Origin: Pseudomonadota bacterium
GTDB lineage: Bacteria; Desulfobacterota; Desulfobacteria; Desulfobacterales; JAHIVH01
Direction of reading: 5' to 3'
DNA length: 64,000 bases
NCBI GenBank assembly: GCA_018816735.1
Contig: JAHIVH010000132.1
Location: 1-64,000 of the forward strand
In this document: piece after piece, positions 9,036-16,848 of the stretch
How the letters are laid out: every line of letters starts with the position of its first letter
How positions within the stretch are numbered: the stretch's first letter is position 1
The notes under the pieces: model-generated
Told to the model about the DNA's origin: nothing
Database searches by the model: none
Seen by the model: only the letters and a program-made list of their open reading frames with translations
Program-made: the position numbers and the translations under genes

Positions 9036-9549
9036 TTCAGCTTGGGGGGAGGGAAGTCGAGCATTGCCGGGAGTTCTGATACTTCAGGTCCAGGATAGAC
9101 AATATCGCCAAAACCGATGTCTATTTGCATATTTAGACGCATTGTATCGAGCTTTGTCAGAAATTGAATTCTTACCCCCTTATATTCTGCACCTTCAGTA
9201 ATATTCTCGGCTGTGATATTTCTTCAAAAAATGACAGGCCATCAGGAGTGACATCTACAGATAAAATATCTTTGATTTGGGAAATGAGGTCACTCAATTC
9301 ATTTTTTGTTTTCCCCAACATGTCGATATCCATTGTCGGCCTTATTTCTGGTGCTTTCCAAATTCGAAGCATTAAAGCACCTTTTAAAATAAACCGGTTT
9401 GAATGGGATGACTGCGAAAGCCGAAATAAAAAACGCTCCATAGCATAGTATTGAACGATTTCCTGAAAAGGACGACCATCAGATTTTGATTTGTTGAGCA
9501 GGCGTTGTCTTACGGAAGCTGAAATGTTTTTAATAGATTTCTGCGTCAA
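9036..9549 (-). pseudogene. abiEii: abiEii-like nucleotidyltransferase toxin gene, frameshifted and 3'-truncated
   Basis: AbiEii proteins are type IV toxins with a nucleotidyltransferase fold. The first frame (9549 down to 9172) reads M-T-Q-K-S and carries F-I-L-K-G-A-L-M-L and R-P-T-M-D-I-D-M, the catalytic G-A-x and D-x-D region. Near 9195-9235 a one-base shift moves the reading frame. The other frame continues with G-A-E-Y-K-G-V-R-I and then M-Q-I-D-I-G-F-G-D and P-A-M-L-D-F-P-P-P-K-L, all typical of AbiEii. Similarity stops after P-K-L at about 9036, and the last 150 or so residues expected for the family are absent. The 5' end overlaps abiEi by four bases, as in working AbiE pairs. The gene is most likely dead. 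Confidence 0.8.
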
Positions 9550-10148
9550 ATCATTACCTCCAGATACGGCATCATAATTCGTTGGACCCGACAGATTTTT
9601 CCATACTCGAGCAGCTTTTCAAGATTGAATTTTTTTCTGGATTTGTAAAATTTTATCGCTTCCAGTACTACTTCCATACCGATTTTGTTCCGGAATTTAA
9701 AACAGTCGGCAACTGTTTTTTCAGCACTGTATACCTTAATTGTTATGCCATCCACCTCATGATATTCTATCCCTTCTATAAAGCTTTCCTTCGAAAACCG
9801 GTAAACGGAAATAGGGGGGTAATCGATTTTCGGGCTGCGTGAAACCCTATTAATTGCAATTGAAACGTCGTGGGGGATTTGCGTTGTAATATTATGAAAG
9901 GAAAGGGCTGAAATCAGACAAATGACTGCATTCGGAAATTTTGAAGCCACTGCAACAAGGTCCGGATTTGATATGGCCTCAAGTTCTGTAAGTCTATAAA
10001 CACCGCGGACGATTTGTTCGATGGTCCCATTATCACGGAGTTCATATAGTGTTCTGGGATGGATTCCTTTTGAAATGGCATTCGAAGTCTTGATTATGCC
10101 GCCATTTTTTTTTATTATTTCAATCGCTCTGTTACTTGCTGATGGCAT
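9546..10148 (-). CDS. abiEi: AbiEi-like antitoxin of a type IV toxin-antitoxin system
   Basis: This 200-residue protein matches AbiEi antitoxins. The N-terminal winged helix-turn-helix includes G-G-I-I-K-T-S-N-A, G-I-H-P-R-T-L-Y-E-L and G-V-Y-R-L-T. It is followed by the family C-terminal domain with A-V-I-C-L-I-S-A-L-S-F-H and V-Y-S-A-E-K-T-V-A-D-C-F-K-F-R-N-K-I-G. AbiEi represses its own promoter and neutralises AbiEii. The gene appears intact although the partner downstream is broken, the order of decay expected when the toxin is lost first. A near-palindrome at 10182-10197 lies upstream and could be its operator. The ribosome-binding site is weak. Confidence 0.85.
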   Translation of the reverse strand: MPSASNRAIEIIKKNGGIIKTSNAISKGIHPRTLYELRDNGTIEQIVRGVYRLTELEAISNPDLVAVASKFPNAVICLISALSFHNITTQIPHDVSIAINRVSRSPKIDYPPISVYRFSKESFIEGIEYHEVDGITIKVYSAEKTVADCFKFRNKIGMEVVLEAIKFYKSRKKFNLEKLLEYGKICRVQRIMMPYLEVMI

Positions 10149-10429
10149 CTAAAATGGTCCGTTTTGGGATGTAATTGTACACACAAATATATATGTGATA
10201 TACATTATTGTCCATTACCCTAAAAATATCAAGCTGAAATAGGAAGATGAGTCCTTTTCGAATTACGGTTTACGGCTAAAAAATTTGGTAACATTTTGTA
10301 ACAAATTGCTGAAAACTCCCCCATATTTTAGCCCTTTTACCACTCTATCACATCGTTAAAATAATTTGATAACCTTTTGATTACATGAATAAATATTGTA
10401 AAACCATATGAATACGTGGTAAGGTTGAT
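10149..10429. promoter_or_regulatory. upstream region of abiEi with a candidate operator
   Basis: The 280 bases between abiEi and the tRNA fragment contain no gene. At 10182-10197 the sequence CACAAATATATATGTG is an almost perfect dyad (CACA / TGTG arms around an AT core), about 35 bases upstream of the abiEi start. AbiEi proteins are known to bind inverted repeats in their own promoters, so this is a candidate operator. The assignment is by eye and weak. Confidence 0.3.
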
Positions 10430-10491
10430 TAGGACTTAAAATCCCTCGGACTTTAATGTCTGTACGAGTTCAATTCTCGTCCCAGGTACCA
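10430..10491 (+). other. 3' fragment of a tRNA-Leu(UAA) gene, probable att site at the island end
   Basis: From the anticodon region (CTTAAAATCC at 10435-10444, anticodon TAA) to the terminal CCA at 10491 the sequence follows the 3' half of a tRNA-Leu(UAA). There is a long variable arm (CTCGGACTTTAATGTCTG), a T-arm with GTTCAAT and matching ACGAG/CTCGT stems, the acceptor 3' strand CCCAGGT and ACCA. The 5' half is missing: upstream there is no matching acceptor strand and no D-arm, and the 5' side of the anticodon stem already mispairs. A terminator follows directly. This is the arrangement left when an element integrates into a tRNA gene, with the original 3' end displaced to the far end of the island. 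Confidence 0.8.
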
Positions 10492-10497
10492 GAAATC

Positions 10498-10532
10498 AAA
10501 AAGGATTTTCCAACGCGGGGAATCCTTTTTTC
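10498..10532 (+). terminator. rho-independent terminator behind the tRNA-Leu fragment
   Basis: An AAAAGGATT arm pairs with AATCCTTTT across a short loop (ttccaacgcggg) and runs into a T tract. It lies about 10 bases after the CCA end, where the original tRNA-Leu gene would have terminated, and supports the view that this side is the native chromosome. Confidence 0.75.
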
Positions 10533-10535
10533 TTT

Positions 10536-11466
10536 TCAAGAGAGTCGATTGTGCCCGTGGGTGAATTTATATACTATATGAAAACAATATGGCATAAAAA
10601 TATACAAACATGTATTGTGTCTTATGCGCCAGGTTTTTATGAAAGCTTAGCTTTGGCACAAAATATGAAATTTTCATTGATTAAAAAACGATAAATATTC
10701 AAATGGTTAAAAAATATCATATCAAGATTTGAATGGGCTCAATGGAAAATTTTGTAAGTTTGTGTGAAGGCCCCCTTGTTGGCTTATGCCATGCGTCTTG
10801 GTCCTAAAAAAACCAGTGAAACGATACATAAAATTGGCCTATTTATACGCAATTCCATAAAGGGTGCTTTTGGCAGGCTGAATTCCATTTTCGATTAACT
10901 TGTGTTTGGGTGGGCTGATTCAGTCCATTTTTCTCCTATATTTCGTTTCTTTTTTCATGGTAGAACATTCCCATACATTTATTAAATATTTTCCTATTAT
11001 TTAAAAATATTACATGTGATTAAACAGGGTGAAAAAATAGTCGACGTGTCGATTATGGTTGACAAATAAAAATGGAAGTGTTTAAAAATTTACAAATCAG
11101 ATTACATATTGTATATAAAAAGGCCTTTTAAACTCATAAGGGAGAATTAATGTGGTTGGGTCAACAACGTTATTTTTAGCATCCGTCATTGGTTCACTTC
11201 TTTGATGTGGCTCACAAGATTTTTCAACATCTCTGCTGAATTTAACAGGATTTACTGTCGAGGATACTGTTTCAGAAGCTGGCGGCACGGTTACGTTCTA
11301 AGAGACCTTACAATGGCCTTTTTGAACCTGAAAAGTTAGCCCTAAGCATTGAAAATCACTTTTTTGAGGGCGATTTTCAAATATAATACAGAAACTTAAT
11401 TTGGTCTGACAAGAAATTATAAGAAATTGAATTCATGATATTATTTTTAAAAAAGGAGGTAAGTGG
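10536..11466. other. long intergenic region right of the island boundary
   Basis: About 930 bases without a supportable gene. A minus-strand open frame at 11097-11288 has no ribosome-binding site and no recognisable sequence. An inverted repeat (TTGAAAATC / GATTTTCAA) occurs near 11350-11380 without a following T tract. The right end provides a strong ribosome-binding site (aaaggaggt, 11452-11460) for the next gene. The promoter of the FAD oxidase operon is presumably here, but none was assigned. Confidence 0.45.
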
Positions 11467-12150
11467 ATGGAGGGACAAACTTTAATATTATGGAATTTTT
11501 TAGAGACAGCATTCCGAACCGGTACCATTGATGAGGTTCTTAATCTGGTACAGGTGATGACCGGAGAAGAAGACGAGGACATGTCTGAAATGTTTGCTGA
11601 TCTGGAAGAATGGTTTTTGGAGAGAGATGACTTGTCATCTGTTGATGATGCGTTTGGTATTATTTACCCGCTCATGAAGGAGCTTACAGATGATGAGACA
11701 ATGGAGGGGATTGGCATCCTGGTTTCACTTATCATACCTGTAATAAAATCGGTAAAGGACAAAAACGGGATTGATTCGTTGTTATCTCCTGAAATCCAGG
11801 CAGATGTAAAGGATAAAGCCCGGAAAGTATTGAACTCGTTGAAATCCATTGGGGCCACAGGCGTAAAAATGTATATGGCAACACTTAAAGACAAATCCGC
11901 CTATGATATCGGTTCGAATATAGGCAAATCACTCAATTCAATATCCCGATTTATTAACAACATGTATGATGAAGATACGGATTTTGTTTCCAATTTTATG
12001 ACAGGGCTTTTCAGTTCAACCGATGGCAAAGCAATAGAGAAGATGGCAGATTCACTTACCAATGGCTTCCTGGATCAAAAGCCGCCTCTTTTTAAATGGA
12101 CTGTAAAAACCGCAGTAAAACGCACCAAAAAGCGTCTGCTAAATAGATAG
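11467..12150 (+). CDS. unknown acidic, mostly helical protein heading an FAD oxidase operon
   Basis: I do not recognise this 227-residue protein. The N-terminal third is very acidic (G-E-E-D-E-D-M-S-E-M-F-A-D-L-E-E-W). The middle contains a hydrophobic helix (I-L-V-S-L-I-I-P-V-I) that is too short and mixed for a confident membrane segment. The C-terminus turns basic (V-K-R-T-K-K-R-L-L-N-R). No signal peptide or Cys motifs are visible. A strong ribosome-binding site (aaggaggt) precedes the ATG. The stop lies 17 bases before the first FAD oxidase, whose own site (aggaggagg) follows at once, so the four genes form one operon. It could be an accessory or membrane-anchoring subunit of the oxidoreductase, but this is a guess from position. 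Confidence 0.6.
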   Translation: MEGQTLILWNFLETAFRTGTIDEVLNLVQVMTGEEDEDMSEMFADLEEWFLERDDLSSVDDAFGIIYPLMKELTDDETMEGIGILVSLIIPVIKSVKDKNGIDSLLSPEIQADVKDKARKVLNSLKSIGATGVKMYMATLKDKSAYDIGSNIGKSLNSISRFINNMYDEDTDFVSNFMTGLFSSTDGKAIEKMADSLTNGFLDQKPPLFKWTVKTAVKRTKKRLLNR

Positions 12151-12166
12151 GAGGAGGAATCATATC

Positions 12167-13612
12167 ATGGGAAAGATGGAAGATTTAGCAAATATTGTTG
12201 GAAAAGAACATATAAAAACAGATAAAGAAATATTGGAAAGTTTTAAAACATCTTTAAATTTTATCTCAGGAGAAGTACCGGAATGTGTGGTTGAACCACA
12301 AAATCTTGAAGATGTTCAGAATCTTGTAAGGCTGGCAAACGAAAAAGGATTTGGACTTATTCCCTGTTCCTCCAAAGGAAACCATATAAAGGGGGATACG
12401 GTGCCAAGTGTGTCTGGTGCTGTCATCGTTGATCTCTCCACAATGAATAAAATAATTCGGATTGACAAACGCAACAAGGTCGCAATGGTCGAGCCGGGTG
12501 TTACATTTGAGGAATTACAGGCTGAAGTCGAAGAACAGGGATTAAGGATTGAAATGCCCATGCTTCCGAGAAATGGGAAATCTGTCCTTGCAAGCCTTCT
12601 TGACAGGGAACCCACTACTTGCCCTAAATACAACTGGGATGCAATCGATCCGTTATGTTGCCTGGAATTGATTTTTGGAACAGGTGATATGTTCAGGACC
12701 GGGAATGCTGTTGGTCCCGGCACTTTAGAGGAACAGTGGGCAGCCGGTCAGGCACAGAAAGTATCCATGGGGCCTGCTCAGACAGAACTGTCGAGAGTTA
12801 TACAAGGCTCACAAGGCACTATGGGGATTGCTACCTGGGCAACCATCAAACTTGAACAAAAACCCAAAATCAGACAAGGATATATTGTAGGTGGGGAAAC
12901 GATGGATGCTTTAATCCCATTTGTTTATAAAATGTTATGGCGTAAACTGCCGGATGTGTGTTTGATTTTAAACCGTGTTGATCTTGCTGCCATCTATGGA
13001 TGTGATCAGAAGGATTTACCTGCCTGGTCGGTTGTATACTCCATTTCAGGATTGGAATATCTGCCGGAAGAACGTCTCTCCTATATACGAAAGGATATTG
13101 AAGAACTTGCCGAAAAATTTCAGGTTAAACCTGTGCAACATTTGAATGGTATCTCAGCAGACAAACTGGTAGATATCATCACCAAACCTTGTGGAGAAAC
13201 CTACTGGAAGCATAAACCAAAAGGGGGGTGTCTGGACCTCTTTTTTCTAACATCCCTGGAAAAAACACCGGAATTTATCACAATACTTGAAAACGAAGTA
13301 GAAGAGCAAGGCTTGCCAAAAGAAAATCTGGGCGTTTACATCCAGCCTATACGGCATGGCACCGGATGCCATCTTGAGTTTAACCTGATGTACGGCCCGA
13401 AGCAAAAAACAAAGGCAAAAGCGCTGTTTGGCAGCGCCAGCCAAAAATGTCTTGACATGGGAGGCTTTTTTTCCCGACCTCATGGTTCATGGGCAGATAT
13501 GGTTTATAAGAAATGTCCTGATACGGTGCGTGTATTGAAAAAAGTAAAACATATTTTTGATCCAAAGGGAATTATGAATCCCGGTAAACTTTGTTTTGGG
13601 AAGGAGGTGTAA
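12167..13612 (+). CDS. FAD-linked oxidase, GlcD/VAO family (first copy)
   Basis: This 481-residue protein has the PCMH-type FAD-binding fold. P-E-C-V-V-E-P-Q-N-L-E-D-V-Q begins the domain, G-A-V-I-V-D-L-S-T-M-N-K-I and V-A-M-V-E-P-G-V-T-F-E-E-L follow, and G-S-Q-G-T-M-G-I-A-T marks the end of the FAD-binding part (about residue 225). The cap domain ends with H-I-F-D-P-K-G-I-M-N-P-G-K, the family signature. Such enzymes oxidise hydroxy acids or alcohols and pass electrons to a partner Fe-S protein. The next gene, four bases on, encodes that partner. The stretch D-R-E-P-T-T-C-P-K-Y replaces the usual Gly-rich FAD loop, so substrate and even FAD contact may differ from GlcD. The substrate is unknown. 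Confidence 0.8.
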   Translation: MGKMEDLANIVGKEHIKTDKEILESFKTSLNFISGEVPECVVEPQNLEDVQNLVRLANEKGFGLIPCSSKGNHIKGDTVPSVSGAVIVDLSTMNKIIRIDKRNKVAMVEPGVTFEELQAEVEEQGLRIEMPMLPRNGKSVLASLLDREPTTCPKYNWDAIDPLCCLELIFGTGDMFRTGNAVGPGTLEEQWAAGQAQKVSMGPAQTELSRVIQGSQGTMGIATWATIKLEQKPKIRQGYIVGGETMDALIPFVYKMLWRKLPDVCLILNRVDLAAIYGCDQKDLPAWSVVYSISGLEYLPEERLSYIRKDIEELAEKFQVKPVQHLNGISADKLVDIITKPCGETYWKHKPKGGCLDLFFLTSLEKTPEFITILENEVEEQGLPKENLGVYIQPIRHGTGCHLEFNLMYGPKQKTKAKALFGSASQKCLDMGGFFSRPHGSWADMVYKKCPDTVRVLKKVKHIFDPKGIMNPGKLCFGKEV

Positions 13613-13615
13613 GAT

Positions 13616-14887
13616 ATGAGTAACCTGGCTGAACTGAAAAGAGATATGGAGGGGTGTTCAAGGTGTTCTCACTGTAAATGGGTGCCAATGGCCCAGATAA
13701 AAAGCTGGCGGTATGCAAAAGTTTGTCCGTCTGTAGATAAATTCAATTTTCATATGTACTCAGGTGGCGGGAAAATGATTGCGGCCAATTCAATCCTGGA
13801 AGAAAGAAGTGAAATCACCGATACATTTGCAGACATAGTCTATGCTTGCCAGTTATGCGGTGCATGTCAGGTTTCCTGTCAGGCATACAGGGATGATATC
13901 GATCTTTCGGATGTACTCCTTCAACTTCGCGCAAAATGTGTCCAAGAAGCATATGTTCTTCCTGAGCATCTTGAAGTGATAGACAGCATGAAGCGGGAAG
14001 ACAATACCCTTGGGATGCAAAAACGTGACCGGGGAAACTGGGCGGAAGGGCTTGATATACCGAATATTAATAAACAAAAAGTAGACGTGCTTTTTCACGT
14101 TGGATGTCAGTTTTCATATGATGAGGAGCTGAGAGAAACCGTGCGATCCTGGGCCAAGTTCCTGAAAGATCAAGGGGTAGACATCGGAATAGCAGGAAAA
14201 GATGAGGCCTGCTGTGGTGGTCGCGCCTTTGAAATAGGCTACCAGGGAGAGATGAAAAATTTTGCGGAAGATATGACAAGCAGGGTAAAGGCTTCAGGAG
14301 CGAAACTAATTGTAACACCGTGCTCTGACTGTTATTATACTTTCAAGTATCTATATCCGAAAAACGGCATTGATCTGGGTGTAAAGGTTTTACATACCAC
14401 GGAATACGTCGATTCATTAATTAAAAACGGAAGTCTTCAGCTTCGAAACAAGGTTCCCATGAAAGTGACGTATCATGATCCATGCCATCTTGGCCGGAGA
14501 GGAGAGATTTACAAAGCTGGCTGGGAAGGAGATAACAAGCTTTTCAGACCGGTCCGGTTTAAGCAAAACGGGTGTTTGGGGATATACGACCCGCCCAGGG
14601 ATATTATCAAATCCATACCAGGTGTCGAATTAATTGAAATGGAGCGTATCAGGGAATATAGCTGGTGCTGTGGTGCCGGTGGCGGCGTTTATGAGGCTTT
14701 TCCCGAATTTGCAAAATGGACGGCTGCTGAAAGAATAGAAGAAGCCAAATCCACCGGCGCAGAGGCCATTGTCACAGCTTGCCCATGGTGTGAACGGGTC
14801 TTTAACGACACAATTGAAGAAAATGGTGAGGATATAAAGATTCTTGATATGATGGATCTTCTCACACTGTCTTTAGGGGGGAAATAG
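13616..14887 (+). CDS. Fe-S oxidoreductase with CCG domains (GlcF/HdrD-like)
   Basis: The 423-residue product has two N-terminal cysteine clusters for iron-sulfur centres: C-S-R-C-S-H-C-K-W with a later C-P, and C-Q-L-C-G-A-C-Q-V-S-C. Two CCG domains follow, at D-E-A-C-C-G-G (with P-C-S-D-C) and W-C-C-G-A-G-G-G (with C-P-W-C-E). This is the arrangement of glycolate oxidase GlcF, LutA/LldE and heterodisulfide reductase HdrD proteins. It would carry electrons from the flanking flavoproteins to a membrane or soluble acceptor. The start ATG overlaps the ribosome-binding site region of the previous stop (aaggaggtg), and the third gene starts one base after its stop. No membrane segment is seen. 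Confidence 0.88.
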   Translation: MSNLAELKRDMEGCSRCSHCKWVPMAQIKSWRYAKVCPSVDKFNFHMYSGGGKMIAANSILEERSEITDTFADIVYACQLCGACQVSCQAYRDDIDLSDVLLQLRAKCVQEAYVLPEHLEVIDSMKREDNTLGMQKRDRGNWAEGLDIPNINKQKVDVLFHVGCQFSYDEELRETVRSWAKFLKDQGVDIGIAGKDEACCGGRAFEIGYQGEMKNFAEDMTSRVKASGAKLIVTPCSDCYYTFKYLYPKNGIDLGVKVLHTTEYVDSLIKNGSLQLRNKVPMKVTYHDPCHLGRRGEIYKAGWEGDNKLFRPVRFKQNGCLGIYDPPRDIIKSIPGVELIEMERIREYSWCCGAGGGVYEAFPEFAKWTAAERIEEAKSTGAEAIVTACPWCERVFNDTIEENGEDIKILDMMDLLTLSLGGK

Positions 14888-14888
14888 C

Positions 14889-16478
14889 ATGGAAAAACTT
14901 TCAAAAGAAATGTATAAAGAGTTGGAAAATGTGCTGGGCAAAGAAAATGTCTCCCAGGAACCCGCGCTGCTTGACGGGTATGCCTGGCAGCCGGCACTGA
15001 ATGTAACCAACCAGAAATGGATCTCAAGGCCTATCGCGGCGGTACTTCCCAAAACCCCTGAAGAAGTACAGAAAATTATAAAATTATGCATTAAATACAA
15101 TGTAAAAATGAAACCTCACAGTACCGGCTGGGCTGCATGGGGAGGGCCTTCGGAAGATGGTATGTTGATGGTCGATTTACGGCGGATGAACAGAATTATT
15201 GAACTGAATGAGAAAGACAAATACGCAGTAGTGGAACCCTATGTTTGCTGTTCTCAGCTTCAGGCAGAGGCAATGAAAAAGGGCTTGACCTGCCATATTA
15301 TTGGTGCGGGTCCAAACACATCTGCATTGGCAAGCGCCACGGCTGCCTGGGGGTATGGAGGGTCCGGTCTTTCAACAGGATTTAGCGGGCGAAATTTACT
15401 TGGCGTGGAATGGGTTATGCCTGATGGTGAGATACTGCGTATCGGTTCTCCAGGTTGTGATTCCGGCTGGTTCAGTGGAGACGGCCCAGGCCCTGGTCTC
15501 AGGGGAATTATGAGAGGCTTTGCCGGTACTCAGGGATCTCTTGGTGTTTTTACCAAGTGTGCCGTTAAACTGTTTCCTTATTACGCAATAAAGGAACCAA
15601 AGGTTAAAGGCGTTTTATACAATGTCAGGGCTGAAGTAACCAAAACGGAAAAGCTGTTTGCGGTTGTTGCACCCAGTTTTAAAACATATGCGGACTTCAC
15701 CTATAAATTCGGCACCTCTGAAATTGGTCATACCATACAAAGAGCTCCTTTTGGTGCGTTTCTTCATACAATGGTTCCCAGGGCTACGGAAAAATTTACG
15801 GGAAACAAATCCTTAAGAGCTATGGGAAAAGCCTTTCAAAACATGGGGATGTTGAGCTTAAGTTCCGAATCTGAAAGGGAAGTGGAATTCCAGGAAAAAG
15901 TATTAAGGGAAATCGTCCGTGAAACACGTTGCATCCTTATCGATATATCCAAAACACCCGCTTTTAAATTTTTATGGATGATGAACCATCGATCAATTCC
16001 AACAGCACTCACCTTCAGGGCCGGTGGCGATTTTACGACCAGCTATGGAAGTCCCGTGGAATATGACAACGCAATGCTTCAAGCGAAAGTTGCTCAAAAG
16101 GTCAAACAAAAATACATTGACAACGACGTATTCTTTGATGATTTCTCTGATATCGGGTGGGGGGCAATAAACGAAGGTACCGCAACCTGGGGCCACTGCG
16201 AAATTGCAGCCATGTATGACAGGCGTGACGGCAAAGCGGATGAGCGTTTTCAATACCTGGCGGAGTCAGCAGAAACAACCGTCGAGTATAAGATGGGGGT
16301 TGGACTCTCAAATCAGGCGCCAGGCGCCTGGAAAATTTATGGGCCGCAACTCTACAACTATCATTTGTGGCAGGCAAGGATAAAAAAGGAATTTGATCCT
16401 CATTTGATTGGCGATGAAGAATTTTATGTGCCGTCAATCGATGAAATTGATGAAATAATGGCTGAGGAAAAAAAATAG
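14889..16478 (+). CDS. FAD-linked oxidase, VAO/PCMH family (second copy)
   Basis: This 529-residue flavoprotein has a PCMH FAD-binding domain. R-P-I-A-A-V-L-P-K-T-P-E-E-V-Q opens it, and M-K-P-H-S-T-G-W and V-D-L-R-R-M-N-R-I-I precede V-V-E-P-Y-V. G-Y-G-G-S-G-L-S-T-G-F-S-G-R-N-L-L-G-V-E-W-V is the canonical FAD loop, and G-T-Q-G-S-L-G-V-F-T closes the domain. The C-terminal cap ends in K-K-E-F-D-P. It is clearly different from the first FAD oxidase of this operon, so a two-flavoprotein plus one Fe-S protein complex is likely, like GlcDEF but with both flavoproteins full length. The REP transposase fragment begins about 30 bases after the stop. Confidence 0.85.
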   Translation: MEKLSKEMYKELENVLGKENVSQEPALLDGYAWQPALNVTNQKWISRPIAAVLPKTPEEVQKIIKLCIKYNVKMKPHSTGWAAWGGPSEDGMLMVDLRRMNRIIELNEKDKYAVVEPYVCCSQLQAEAMKKGLTCHIIGAGPNTSALASATAAWGYGGSGLSTGFSGRNLLGVEWVMPDGEILRIGSPGCDSGWFSGDGPGPGLRGIMRGFAGTQGSLGVFTKCAVKLFPYYAIKEPKVKGVLYNVRAEVTKTEKLFAVVAPSFKTYADFTYKFGTSEIGHTIQRAPFGAFLHTMVPRATEKFTGNKSLRAMGKAFQNMGMLSLSSESEREVEFQEKVLREIVRETRCILIDISKTPAFKFLWMMNHRSIPTALTFRAGGDFTTSYGSPVEYDNAMLQAKVAQKVKQKYIDNDVFFDDFSDIGWGAINEGTATWGHCEIAAMYDRRDGKADERFQYLAESAETTVEYKMGVGLSNQAPGAWKIYGPQLYNYHLWQARIKKEFDPHLIGDEEFYVPSIDEIDEIMAEEKK

Positions 16479-16509
16479 TACCATTACCAAAGCAGATAAT
16501 ATAACACTT

Positions 16510-16738
16510 TGCAGCGGGACAAACGGAATGACGCACGAAATGTGTCTATTTACCTGATCCGCAAACTAAGGAAAGACACGTTGAATGAGATGGGTAAGGT
16601 TTTCGGGATCGACAACGACAGCACGGTCAGCAGTGTCCTGGAACGTATAAAAAAGCGGATGGCAAAGGATCGACATTTATCAGAACAAGTAAATAAAATT
16701 GTCGAATCGTTAAAAACAGGTCAAGAGCGGACTTGACC
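16510..16738 (+). mobile_element. REP-associated transposase remnant, copy 1 (3' end only)
   Basis: This segment matches the last 75 or so codons of the complete transposase at 26618-27598, from Q-R-G/D-K-R-N-D-A-R-N-V to the end, including the terminal palindrome (16719-16738). The rest of the element, with the catalytic HUH domain, is gone. The frame is still open over the DnaA-domain-IV-like part (A-R-N-V-S-I-Y-L-I-R-K-L). There is no proper start (the left end is a fusion with unrelated sequence), so it is a remnant rather than a gene. Confidence 0.85.
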
Positions 16739-16784
16739 TCTATGATAATTTTTTGAAATGGAGATTTGGTCGTCAAAAGATAGT

Positions 16785-16839
16785 GCGCCTGGGATCGGGA
16801 CAACCGGAAATGGTGAGATATAAGACCTCTCCCAGGCGC
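16785..16839. repeat. 10-bp perfect inverted repeat just past the lipoprotein gene end
   Basis: GCGCCTGGGA (16785-16794) and TCCCAGGCGC (16830-16839) are perfect reverse complements around a 35-base loop. The hairpin lies 10 bases beyond the stop of the minus-strand lipoprotein gene. It lacks a T tract on either strand, so it may stabilise the transcript end or be a factor-dependent terminator. Confidence 0.5.
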
Positions 16840-16848
16840 TTTACTTGA

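Noticed and set aside
10430..10491. Complete tRNA-Leu gene
   Set aside because: There is no matching 5' acceptor strand or D-arm upstream, and the 5' side of the anticodon stem mispairs; only the 3' half is present.
11097..11288. Minus-strand open frame in the gap right of the tRNA fragment
   Set aside because: No ribosome-binding site and no recognisable family; the plus strand shows only short frames.
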